Positions 1 to 6,940 of a stretch of DNA of 64,000 nt are shown piece after piece; the first letter of the stretch is position 1, and every line of letters begins with the position of its first letter. The DNA lies in contig CASFTM010000008.1 of NCBI GenBank assembly GCA_949297775.1, positions 1 to 64,000 on the forward strand. Direction: 5' to 3'. The stretch is from an uncultured bacterium (GTDB lineage: Bacteria; Elusimicrobiota; Elusimicrobia; Elusimicrobiales; Elusimicrobiaceae). Made by a program: the position numbers and the translations under genes. A model generated the notes under the pieces. It had not been told where the DNA came from. It saw nothing but the letters and a program-made list of their open reading frames with translations, and did not search any database.

Positions 1-1
1 A

Positions 2-31
2 ATGACAGGTAGTGGAAACTACTTAAAGTAG
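2..31 (+). CDS. possible 3' end of an upstream gene
   Basis: One frame is open from the window edge to a TAG at 29-31, encoding about nine residues. A strong bidirectional terminator follows, nearly identical in stem to the one after pilin copy 3, so a gene probably ends here. Too little is present to name it. Confidence 0.25.
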   Translation: MTGSGNYLK

Positions 32-65
32 TAGCTAGTAGAGTGAGGGCTATGCCCGTATTGTG

Positions 66-99
66 AAAAACCCCCGGCTACGCCGGGGGATAGTTTTTT
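66..99. terminator. bidirectional terminator
   Basis: Stem CCCCCGGC / GCCGGGGG with a TAC loop (71-89). It is followed by a T-rich run on the + strand and by five T on the - strand, so it can end both an upstream + gene and lemA. Confidence 0.8.
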
Positions 100-113
100 G
101 TTCGGCAGAAAAA

Positions 114-653
114 TTATTCCATTACTTTTTCCAAACTGGGGTCAAAATCAAAGTATTCATACGGTTCAAATTCAAACATTTGGGCAATTAAATTGAGCGG
201 AATAACGGTGGCAATGGTGTTAAAATCCCGCGCGGCGCTGTTGTATTTTTTCTTGGCGCTTTGCACTTTGCTTTCGGCGTGGATGATGCTGCGCTGAAGT
301 TTCAAAAAGTGTTCATCGGTTTTTAATTCTGGGTGGTGCATAGCGGCGGTAAAAACTTTTTTAAATTTTTGGGTGATGTCATTTTCCAGCTGTACGCGTT
401 CTTGGAGCGTGGTGGTTTTGCGGCAGGCTTCTTTCAGGTTGGAAAGCTCGTAGATAAACGGGCGTTCCAGTTCGCTGAAAGAAGCGGCCGATAAAGCCAA
501 ACTGGGAATGAGCTCGGCCCGGTTTTTCATATGGTTATCCAGCTGCTGCCAGGCGTGTGAGGCCGCTTTGTTGAGCGACACAAATTTCAGGTAAGCTAAC
601 ATCAACAGTACCACCAGCATACACATCGCGCCAAATAAAAACCAAATTACCAT
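114..653 (-). CDS. lemA: LemA family membrane protein
   Basis: A 179-residue protein with one N-terminal membrane segment (about residues 3-22) followed by a helical domain. Family signatures are visible: the early N..W.QLDNH..NR.ELIPSL block, and near the C-terminus YNSAARDFN, the VIPLNLIA segment and the aromatic EPYEYFDFD. LemA proteins are widespread with a poorly defined role, often near membrane stress proteases. ATG at 653 is preferred over the upstream GTG because AAGGAGG lies 8 nt before it. A TATAAT-like box in the divergent region (about 690) fits its promoter. The gene is monocistronic here and diverges from the symporter. Confidence 0.85.
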   Translation of the reverse strand: MVIWFLFGAMCMLVVLLMLAYLKFVSLNKAASHAWQQLDNHMKNRAELIPSLALSAASFSELERPFIYELSNLKEACRKTTTLQERVQLENDITQKFKKVFTAAMHHPELKTDEHFLKLQRSIIHAESKVQSAKKKYNSAARDFNTIATVIPLNLIAQMFEFEPYEYFDFDPSLEKVME

Positions 654-673
654 AAAGGGCACCTCCTTCCCGG

Positions 674-702
674 TTGACTAACGTCCGTATTATAATTACA
701 AT
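674..702 (+). promoter_or_regulatory. sigma-70-type promoter of the symporter gene
   Basis: TTGACT at 674-679 and TACAAT at 697-702 with a 17-nt spacer. Transcription would start near 709, leaving a 5' leader of about 155 nt before the ATG at 864. Confidence 0.6.
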
Positions 703-736
703 GAGAGTAGCGGTTCAGCTACTACAAAGTATAAAA

Positions 737-828
737 ATTAACCCGAAAGAAATCAAGAACCGTCGGGCAGTATGTTTCCTGCCGCGGGTTAATCGGCTGG
801 TTTCGTGTGTTGTACCGGTGTATACCGG
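737..828 (+). promoter_or_regulatory. structured 5' leader of the symporter mRNA (candidate cis-regulatory RNA)
   Basis: Outer stem ATTAACCCG (737-745) pairs exactly with CGGGTTAAT (785-793). It encloses the hairpin GGCAG / CTGCC (766-783). A second hairpin, CCGGT-GTAT-ACCGG, follows at 815-828. The ribosome site CGGAGGA lies at 853-859. I do not recognise it as a known riboswitch class; a regulatory role is inferred from the long leader and nested pairing. Confidence 0.4.
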
Positions 829-863
829 ATTCGTGATTCTTTAAATTCCAAACGGAGGACTTC

Positions 864-2462
864 ATGCTGCTAACGATATCGTCGTTTGTCGGGTTTACGG
901 CGTTGGTGCTGGGCTTGTCGTATTATCTGACGAGAAAAAAAGACGCTTCCTCCTCGGAAGGCTACTTTTTAGCCGGAAGAGGACTAACCGGGTGGGTTAT
1001 TGCGGCTTCGCTGCTGCTGACCAACTTGTCTACCGAACAGATGGTGGGTCTCAACGGACAGGGCTATATGTTCAATATGTCGGGGATTGGCTACGAGCTG
1101 GGCGCTTCGCTGGCGTTGATTATCGTAGCTTTTTTCTTTTTGCCCCGGTATTTGAAAAAAGGATATGCCACTATCCCGGATTTCGTCGGAGAACGGTATG
1201 ACTCCGCGACAAAACAGTTCGTTAACTTCCTTTTTTTGGCGGGATATGTATTGATCTTATTGCCGACGGTGCTTTATTCCGGCGCCATCGGGATGGGCGG
1301 TATCTTTAACATTATGGAAACCTTCGGCTTGTCCGAAATGATGGCCATTATTGTAGTAGTGGTGGCGATTGGCGTTTTGGGTTGTCTGTATACCATTTTC
1401 GGCGGGCTGCGTATTATGGCTATTGCCGATACGTTAAACGGGATTGGCCTTATTTTTGGCGGGTTGATGATTCCGTTGTTTGCCTTGGCTTATGTGGGCG
1501 GTGGCGATATTTTGGGCGGTTTGACCGAGGTGGTCCGCTCTCACCCGGAAAAATTCAACGCTATCGGCGGTCCGACGGATCCTGTTCCTTTTGCGACGAT
1601 GTTTACCGGTATGTTCCTGGTAAACTTGTTCTACTGGGGCTGCAACCAAACCATCATTCAGCGTGCGCTGGCGGCTAAGAACTTAAAAGAAGGACAAAAA
1701 GGTCTTTTCCTGGCGGCTATCTTCAAATTAATTGGGCCGATTTATTTGATTATCCCGGGAATTGTGGCGTTTCATATTTTCCAGGATAACCCGCTTAAAG
1801 TGGGGGATATGGCGTACCCGATGCTCGTTAACAAAGTACTGCCGTTCTACCTGATAGGCTTCTTTGCGGCGGTATTGTTCGGTGCTATTTTAAGCTCGTT
1901 TAATGCGGCCTTGAACTCCACGTCTACCTTGTTTATGTTAAACGTCTATAAACCGCTTATTAAACCGACAGCTACGGATGAAGAACTGGTGCGCAAAGGC
2001 AAATATGTGGGTATTTTGTTGGCGGTTTTCTCTATGTGCGTGGCTCCTCTGATTGCGATGGCTCCGTCGGGGTTGTTTAACTACCTGCAGATGGTGAACG
2101 GTTTCTACAACGTGCCGATTTTTACGTTGATTATTTTCGGTATGCTTAACAAAACCGCGCCGGCTTGGGCCGCCAAAGTAACGCTGATTTTCTTTATGAT
2201 TGGTTACGGGTTGACCCAGTTGGGCGTAATCAAAACGGATCTGCACTTCCTGCATGTGCTGGCGATTCTGTTTGTGGTGTCTATTGCTTTTATGTACATC
2301 ACGGGCAAATTTTGGCCGGCTCAAAACCAATACGACGACAGCAAGGATTTAAACGTGGTAGACACTACCCCGTGGAGCATGCGCTTTATTATAAGCGTTG
2401 CTATCATTCTGTGCGTATTTGGCTTGTATGTGCTGTTCTCCCCTATGGGGATAGCGGCCTAG
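864..2462 (+). CDS. sodium:solute symporter (SSS family)
   Basis: A 532-residue integral membrane transporter with about 13-14 predicted hydrophobic segments. The N-terminus carries the SSS hallmarks EGYFLAGRGLTGWVIAASLL and LSTEQMVGLNGQGY, resembling sugar/solute carriers of the SGLT-like branch. It should couple sodium entry to uptake of a small solute; the substrate cannot be read from the sequence. CGGAGGA precedes ATG by a normal distance. It stands alone, with a strong promoter, a long folded leader and a strong terminator, so control through the leader is plausible. Confidence 0.88.
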   Translation: MLLTISSFVGFTALVLGLSYYLTRKKDASSSEGYFLAGRGLTGWVIAASLLLTNLSTEQMVGLNGQGYMFNMSGIGYELGASLALIIVAFFFLPRYLKKGYATIPDFVGERYDSATKQFVNFLFLAGYVLILLPTVLYSGAIGMGGIFNIMETFGLSEMMAIIVVVVAIGVLGCLYTIFGGLRIMAIADTLNGIGLIFGGLMIPLFALAYVGGGDILGGLTEVVRSHPEKFNAIGGPTDPVPFATMFTGMFLVNLFYWGCNQTIIQRALAAKNLKEGQKGLFLAAIFKLIGPIYLIIPGIVAFHIFQDNPLKVGDMAYPMLVNKVLPFYLIGFFAAVLFGAILSSFNAALNSTSTLFMLNVYKPLIKPTATDEELVRKGKYVGILLAVFSMCVAPLIAMAPSGLFNYLQMVNGFYNVPIFTLIIFGMLNKTAPAWAAKVTLIFFMIGYGLTQLGVIKTDLHFLHVLAILFVVSIAFMYITGKFWPAQNQYDDSKDLNVVDTTPWSMRFIISVAIILCVFGLYVLFSPMGIAA

Positions 2463-2477
2463 AGGCTGTTTCATCTG

Positions 2478-2510
2478 AAAAAACGGGCGGAAAATTTCCG
2501 CCCGTTTTTT
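2478..2510 (+). terminator. intrinsic terminator after the symporter gene
   Basis: AAAAAACGGGCGGAAA pairs with TTTCCGCCCGTTTTTT, a stem of about 16 bp with a minimal loop and a T-run. Confidence 0.9.
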
Positions 2511-2561
2511 GTTGGGAAGGGAAAAAACTTGTTATAATAACTAAACGGAGGGTTCCCTTTT

Positions 2562-3428
2562 ATGAATGAAAACCGCATTAATATAATGGCACCGGAACAA
2601 CTTGCGCCCGTGCAATCGGCCCAACAGCCGGAAGAACCCCGGGTGGAATATGCTTCGGTTGCGGAACGGTTCGTGGCGCTGTTGATTGACTATGGCGTGG
2701 TGTTTATTCCACTGCAACTGGTGCTGTGGGTGTTTTTTAAAATAGCCGGCCCGCTGGAGAGCTTGTGGCTGCCCGTGTGGCTGTTTGCGGGGATGAATTT
2801 GTTATTCATTTTGTATGAAGCTGTTTTCTCCTGCGGGGACCGGGTAACCTTGGGAAAAGCGTTGGTGGGCATTGCGGTTGTAAAAGCGGATTTAAGCGGC
2901 CCGATTTCTTTTCCGCGGGCTTTTTTGCGCGCGGTGGGGTATTATATAAGCGCCGCACTGCTGATGTGCGGTTTTTTGCTTGCGTTTTTTGATGACCGCC
3001 GCCGCACGCTGCAAGACCGTTTGGGCGGCAGCGTCGTCGTGCAAATCCGCCAACGGGGATGGGGAGAACGTTTGCTGGTGCGTTTTTTAGGTACGGTACT
3101 GCTGTTGGCGTTTGCGTGGATTTTCTATCAGCAATGCTTTGGCGGCGGTTCCCTTACCCAAAAAACTTATATCCGGCTGGCGGAAAAACAACTCCAAAAT
3201 ATTGCTTTGCTGGAAGAAGCCCATTACAACCGCTATGGCTATTATACGAACGATTTGCTGCGTTTATCGCTCTTATCCGGGGACCCGGTGCAATTCCAGC
3301 GCGATACGCAGAAAGTGCTTTATAATAAGGGCTTTAAAATCGGGGTGCAGGGAAACTCTTATAAGATTTCCGCTTTGGCGCGGGATGCCAAACATACGCC
3401 GGTGTATTTTGCTCCGCCCCAACCGTAA
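2562..3428 (+). CDS. RDD-domain membrane protein with a pilin-like C-terminal domain
   Basis: A 288-residue protein. A short soluble N-terminus is followed by an RDD domain (about residues 30-165) with the Arg of ERFVALLIDYG and a late DDRRRTLQDRLGG block, and by a further membrane segment at about 168-186. The C-terminal ~100 residues are soluble and contain KQLQNIALLEEAHYNRYGYY, which resembles the helix-to-loop region of the pilins in this window. RDD proteins are of mixed function; some have been linked to ion transport. The pilin-like tail is inferred from local pattern. Shine-Dalgarno ACGGAGGG precedes the ATG. It lies directly upstream of pilin cassette 1 but is separated from it by a terminator. 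Confidence 0.7.
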   Translation: MNENRINIMAPEQLAPVQSAQQPEEPRVEYASVAERFVALLIDYGVVFIPLQLVLWVFFKIAGPLESLWLPVWLFAGMNLLFILYEAVFSCGDRVTLGKALVGIAVVKADLSGPISFPRAFLRAVGYYISAALLMCGFLLAFFDDRRRTLQDRLGGSVVVQIRQRGWGERLLVRFLGTVLLLAFAWIFYQQCFGGGSLTQKTYIRLAEKQLQNIALLEEAHYNRYGYYTNDLLRLSLLSGDPVQFQRDTQKVLYNKGFKIGVQGNSYKISALARDAKHTPVYFAPPQP

Positions 3429-3442
3429 TTGGAACTTTATGA

Positions 3443-3478
3443 AAAAAGCCGGGCCCGGCAAACAGGCCCGGCTTTTTG
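3443..3478 (+). terminator. intrinsic terminator
   Basis: AAAAAGCCGGGCC pairs with GGCCCGGCTTTTT around a 9-nt loop, ending the RDD gene. Confidence 0.9.
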
Positions 3479-3570
3479 TTGCATAGAAAGCTTTTAGAGG
3501 GCCTTGCCTGTGGTCCGAAAAGCGCAAAAAATGGGCGCAGAGCCTCCCGGCAAGAGGGCCTGGAAGGGCC

Positions 3571-3640
3571 GTTGCGTAAGGGAGCAACATTGCGCAAACA
3601 GTGAGGCTCCATTAGTCGTGTTAACGGGTAAAGGAAAGGG
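3571..3640 (+). repeat. unit R, copy 1 (pilin-cassette repeat)
   Basis: Diverged copy of a dispersed ~70-bp unit with rough consensus TACGTAAGAG..GC..CATTGC..GAACAGTGTGGCC then TAGTCGTGTTAACGGGCATAG. Here GCGTAAGGGAGCAACATTGCG and TTAGTCGTGTTAACGGG are clear. All copies lie upstream of pilin genes. Confidence 0.65.
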
Positions 3641-3642
3641 GA

Positions 3643-3712
3643 GGGGCGGCTCGCCCCTTGATTTGTTTTTTTTTTTTGATAAATTTTGCGTATGAGCAAA
3701 ATTTATCAAAAA
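3643..3712 (+). promoter_or_regulatory. pilin cassette 1 control module: GC hairpin, T12 promoter, start-codon hairpin
   Basis: GGGGCG-GCT-CGCCCC inverted repeat (3643-3657) abuts TTGATT (3658-3663). Then come TG, twelve T (3666-3677), and TAAATT (3680-3685), giving a 16-nt spacer. ATG (3692) follows TAAATT by 6 nt. GATAAATTTTGC (3678-3689) and GCAAAATTTATC (3696-3707) are exact inverted repeats, extended to 17 bp by flanking T5/A5, with the ATG in the 6-nt loop. There is no Shine-Dalgarno sequence. Promoter calls are inference; the repeats are seen directly. Confidence 0.65.
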
Positions 3713-4195
3713 CCCCTCCCGGCGGGGAAAAACGCCGGATTCACGCTAATAGAGTTATTAGTAGTGGTTTTAATCATTGGTATCTTGGCGGCGGTGGCGC
3801 TTCCCAAGTACGAACTGGCGGTGGAGAAATCCCGCGCGGCGGAACCCTTAGCCTTATTAAAGAGTTTGCATACAGCGCAGGAAGTGTATTATATGGCTAA
3901 CGGCAGTTATGCAATGAATTTTGAAGATTTGGATATTACTATTCCGGAAAGCAAAAATTTTGATTATCAAATTTCCGATTTAAAGGCTATTGCCGCTGTT
4001 TCCCGGAAGAAGCCCTACTTGCTGGTGTTTCGGCTGCTTTCGCCTGGAGACAGGCGTTTTCGTATTGCGTGCGGTACCTGGGCGAAAAGCGGTACCTCGG
4101 ACTATGAATATGCCCGCACGATATGCGCCGCTTTGGGGGCTGACGTCAGCAAATTGGAAAGTGATTCCGACCCGCGTTGGGCGATTGCAAAATGA
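3692..4195 (+). CDS. type IV pilin-like protein, copy 1
   Basis: A 167-residue prepilin. A 16-residue positively charged leader (MSKIYQKPLPAGKNAG) is expected to be cut by prepilin peptidase between Gly16 and Phe17. The mature N-terminus [20 protein letters not shown] has the Glu at +5 and forms the assembly helix. The conserved motif VYYMANGSY follows, then a variable C-terminal domain with two cysteines (ACGTW and TICAAL) that may form the usual pilin disulfide. ATG at 3692 is chosen over TTG at 3686 because the leader then matches the other copies. It may be a structural or minor pilin, or a type II secretion pseudopilin. Confidence 0.85.
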   Translation: MSKIYQKPLPAGKNAGFTLIELLVVVLIIGILAAVALPKYELAVEKSRAAEPLALLKSLHTAQEVYYMANGSYAMNFEDLDITIPESKNFDYQISDLKAIAAVSRKKPYLLVFRLLSPGDRRFRIACGTWAKSGTSDYEYARTICAALGADVSKLESDSDPRWAIAK

Positions 4196-4247
4196 AAGCA
4201 AATTTGTCGGCAGAATAAATATCCCGGGCTAAGCCGGGGGTTCTATC

Positions 4248-4279
4248 AAAAAACCCCGCTCTTAATGAGCGGGGTTTTG
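4248..4279. terminator. bidirectional terminator between pilin 1 and pss
   Basis: AAAACCCCGCT pairs with AGCGGGGTTTT across CTTAATG. It serves the pilin on + and the convergent pss on -. A second GC-rich inverted repeat (CCCGGCT / AGCCGGG) lies just upstream at 4223-4238. Confidence 0.85.
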
Positions 4280-4301
4280 TTGCATGCAGTTAAAACTAAA
4301 A

Positions 4302-5096
4302 CTATTTTTCCACTTTAATACCGCGGAACGCTCTGTATAGTACCGCCAGCAGGCCAAAAATTACATACAGAGAGAAAACGATAAAAATCACGTCCTGCGG
4401 AAAGCGAATTAGCATTACGACCAAGAACACAATCAAGAGCAACATCCACACGCTTAAGCGTTTTTCGCGTTTGGCTTTAAAGGCCGCATACGGAATGTTG
4501 GACACCATTAACAACGACAAAATCAGCATCGCAAACCATACAAAGTTATACAAGTGCGGCAGGTAAATCGTCAGCAGGTGGATGTTGCGCCCGCCGATGT
4601 CGCCTTCCATAATGCAGTAGGAAATGGCAAAAGAAGCGAGCAACGCCGCCGGCGCCGGTACGGGCAGGCCGGAAAAGTATTTTTTGGAGCCTTCGCCCGC
4701 GTGGGCCATAGCGTTAAATTTAGCCAAGCGCAGTACGCCAAAGCACGTGTACACGCACGCAATCGGCGCGCCCCATAACGGCTGTAAATGAAGCACAAAG
4801 AAATACATCAAAAAGGCCGGCGCGGCGCAAAAAGAAACCGTATCCGCCAGCGAATCCATTTCCACGCCAAAATCGCTTTCGGCATCCAGCAGGCGGGCGA
4901 TGCGTCCGTCAAACATATCAAATACGGCAGCAGCCAAAATAAGCCAGCCGGCTTGCACGAAGTTGCCGCGGGCGGACGCCAAAATAGAAAAAAATCCGCA
5001 GGCCAAATTACCTAACGTAAACAAGGACGGCGCCGTCATTGCGCCGGTATGTTTTAGTTTTTCTACGACTTTGGTTTCTTTGCTTTCTTCTTGCAT
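4302..5096 (-). CDS. pssA: CDP-diacylglycerol-serine O-phosphatidyltransferase
   Basis: A 264-residue membrane enzyme making phosphatidylserine from CDP-diacylglycerol and serine. The full CDP-alcohol phosphotransferase signature is present: D60, D63-G64, A67-R68, G77, D81 and D85. Several membrane segments follow. The start is taken at ATG 5096, just after the psd stop, with AGAGG nearby; a GTG at 5114 would overlap psd. The neighbour psd uses its product, so the pair supplies phosphatidylethanolamine. The C-terminal third is unusually long and hydrophobic for the family. Confidence 0.9.
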   Translation of the reverse strand: MQEESKETKVVEKLKHTGAMTAPSLFTLGNLACGFFSILASARGNFVQAGWLILAAAVFDMFDGRIARLLDAESDFGVEMDSLADTVSFCAAPAFLMYFFVLHLQPLWGAPIACVYTCFGVLRLAKFNAMAHAGEGSKKYFSGLPVPAPAALLASFAISYCIMEGDIGGRNIHLLTIYLPHLYNFVWFAMLILSLLMVSNIPYAAFKAKREKRLSVWMLLLIVFLVVMLIRFPQDVIFIVFSLYVIFGLLAVLYRAFRGIKVEK

Positions 5097-5104
5097 AGCC
5101 GCCT

Positions 5105-5773
5105 CTATTTCCACAATCCCAGCACGGTAACGCCGCCCTGCACTTTTTGCCCTTCTTTTACCAAAATGCGCACGGCGTTTTTCGGCACATATACCGCTAC
5201 CTGCGAGCCAAAGCGAACCATTCCCAAATGCCCGCCGATTTTAATTTCCTGCTGGGGTTTTACCCAGCATTCAATGCGCCGGGCGATAGCGCCGGTGATT
5301 TGTTCCACGTGGGCGAACTTATTCGGATCGCCGTTTTTAAAGAGCTGAATCAAATTGCGTTCGTTTTTGTCGGCGGCGGGGTTATTGGCGAACAGGAAAG
5401 TTCCTTTGTTGTAGAAAATTTCGCCCGTTTTTCCGCTGACGGTGGAGCGCTGGATGTGCACGTCAAAAATAGACAGGAAAATACGGATGACTACGGAGTT
5501 GGGGTCGTCTTCGGTTTTAATGGAAAGGACGGTGCCGTCCGCCGGGCAGGCGATTTCATCCTCGGCAAATACGGTTTCGCGCTTCGGATCGCGGAAGAAA
5601 AATGCGCAAAAACAGCCGCCTAACAAACACAGTACGCCCAAGGTGCGCAAATCAAAGAATAAAAACACGGCCGCAGCCGCTACAGCCACGGCAAAAAATT
5701 TAATCCCTAACGGCAAAACGGTGCCAACCCAATCCAAACATTTGGCTAAGGTGCGGTTGATGTCTTCTAACAT
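5105..5773 (-). CDS. psd: phosphatidylserine decarboxylase, short form
   Basis: A 222-residue proenzyme that decarboxylates phosphatidylserine to phosphatidylethanolamine at the inner membrane. An N-terminal hydrophobic hairpin (about 18-62) anchors it. DVHIQRSTVSG matches the family's substrate-site block. The self-cleavage motif is FGSQV with Ser190 expected to become the pyruvoyl group, typical of the short Psd type. First gene of the psd-pss pair; no strong Shine-Dalgarno is visible before its ATG. Confidence 0.92.
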   Translation of the reverse strand: MLEDINRTLAKCLDWVGTVLPLGIKFFAVAVAAAAVFLFFDLRTLGVLCLLGGCFCAFFFRDPKRETVFAEDEIACPADGTVLSIKTEDDPNSVVIRIFLSIFDVHIQRSTVSGKTGEIFYNKGTFLFANNPAADKNERNLIQLFKNGDPNKFAHVEQITGAIARRIECWVKPQQEIKIGGHLGMVRFGSQVAVYVPKNAVRILVKEGQKVQGGVTVLGLWK

Positions 5774-5817
5774 AATTTTTTACCGGTGGGTTAGATTGAA
5801 TGGCAGGAAGTTGTAAG

Positions 5818-5900
5818 TGGGCAGGGGGGGACTTGAACCCCCACGACCTTGCGGTCAACAGATTTTAAGTCTGTCGCGTCTGCCATTCCGCCACCAGCCC
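5818..5900 (-). tRNA. tRNA-Leu (anticodon UAA)
   Basis: An 83-nt class II tRNA read on the - strand. The anticodon stem ACAGA/TCTGT holds loop CTTAAAA, giving anticodon UAA. A long variable arm (TGACCGCAAGGTC) and the T-arm GGGGG-TTCAAGT-CCCCC are clear. CCA is not encoded. The acceptor stem GGGCTGG / CCTGCCC has one U:U mismatch at the fifth pair. Confidence 0.93.
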
Positions 5901-5963
5901 TCTTATGCAACTATTTTAACAAAAATTTACAACCTTTGCACTCTTTTTATGGCAGGGGAATAT

Positions 5964-6374
5964 TTATTTATCAAAAGTTTTCAGTCCGTTGTAGAATTTG
6001 CGGCAGAAAAGCGTTTTTACGCCCAGGCTTTTTAGCGCTTGTTGGAGCTGGCGGTCGTCCGTTACGGCAATCACGCGTGTGCCGCTTTGGCTTAAGAAAT
6101 CAGCCCGCTCGTAGATGATTTGGTCCGCCGAATCTTCCTCCGAAAACGAAATATGCACCCCGCCGCGGTACAGGGGGCCTATGGGGCGAAAGGAACCGTC
6201 AAAAATCACCTCGTACTGGTGCATGGAGTAATGTTCATCCTGGGAGATTTCGCTTAAAAAATCAAGAAAATCCGCCGTTACTTCTTCTTCCGAGCGGGCA
6301 AATTCGTATAAAAAGCTGCGTACCAGGTTCAGTCCGTCAATCAAATACACGGTCGGTTTGGTGGTTAGATACAT
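5964..6374 (-). CDS. NYN-domain (YacP-like) RNA-binding/nuclease protein
   Basis: A 136-residue protein with the YacP/NYN fold pattern: VYLIDGLNLVRS near the N-terminus with the first acidic residue, EEDSADQIIYERAD in the middle, and VTDDRQLQ with further acidic residues. These match PIN-like nucleases acting on RNA. Start taken at ATG 6374, which begins directly before the conserved strand; an in-frame ATG at 6422 would add 16 non-conserved residues. It diverges from the tmRNA gene. Confidence 0.75.
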   Translation of the reverse strand: MYLTTKPTVYLIDGLNLVRSFLYEFARSEEEVTADFLDFLSEISQDEHYSMHQYEVIFDGSFRPIGPLYRGGVHISFSEEDSADQIIYERADFLSQSGTRVIAVTDDRQLQQALKSLGVKTLFCRKFYNGLKTFDK

Positions 6375-6471
6375 ATTCGGGTTGCCTTTGGCGCGTAAAA
6401 TTGTTATAAGAAAATGATACAATATAATGCTAATTTACCGAAAGCGTTCTTTGACAATTTCCGTATGTAAC

Positions 6472-6815
6472 GGGGGTGTAATAGATTCGACGGGTATCTG
6501 TTGCCGCCCGGGAGCAAGTGCCGGTTGGCCAGGCCGGCTAAAATAGGGCCAAACAAATAACTAACGACAATCAAGTCGCTTGGGCTAACGCTTAGTCCCA
6601 CCGCACCTTTGGTGTCTTCCATACGCTAAAGGACTGCGGTTATTATATGGAATGCGGCAAAGCGGGCGCGGTTCGTCCGGCTTTGCCTAAGACCCACGAA
6701 CCAAACCGCAGGCGTGCCGCTTCGCGCTTAGCTTGCGGTTACAAAAGCGAAGCTAAACTTGTAGCGCCCGGCTGGAGAGGATGTTCGGACGGGGGTGCGA
6801 ATCCCCCCACCTCCA
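6472..6815 (+). ncRNA. ssrA: tmRNA (SsrA), trans-translation rescue RNA
   Basis: The 5' end GGGGGTGTAATAGATTCGAC is the standard tmRNA start and pairs with CACCTCC at 6808-6814; A6815 is the discriminator and CCA is not encoded. The T-arm is GGGGG-TGCGAAT-CCCCC. The tag frame appears at 6560-6595: ACT-AAC-GAC-AAT-CAA-GTC-GCT-TGG-GCT-AAC-GCT-TAG, i.e. (A)TNDNQVAWANA. The start NDNQVA is typical, but the end ANA differs from the usual LAA degron. Single-piece (not permuted) form of about 344 nt. Confidence 0.95.
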
Positions 6816-6940
6816 CTTTTTCTTTTACGGCGCCCGCAGGCGGCGGATGAAATATATGCCGCCCGGCAGGTGTTATTATATAAGCGGGTATGCGGAAATT
6901 GCCAAAACGGGTAAAGTTTACCTTTGTCACGGGAGAGTGT

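Noticed and set aside
3658-3712. Start-codon hairpin as an intrinsic terminator
   Set aside because: On the + strand the hairpin is followed by A, not T, and on the - strand also by A. The T-run precedes it. The GC hairpin plus T-run just upstream could terminate, but it is 8 nt away from the T-run.
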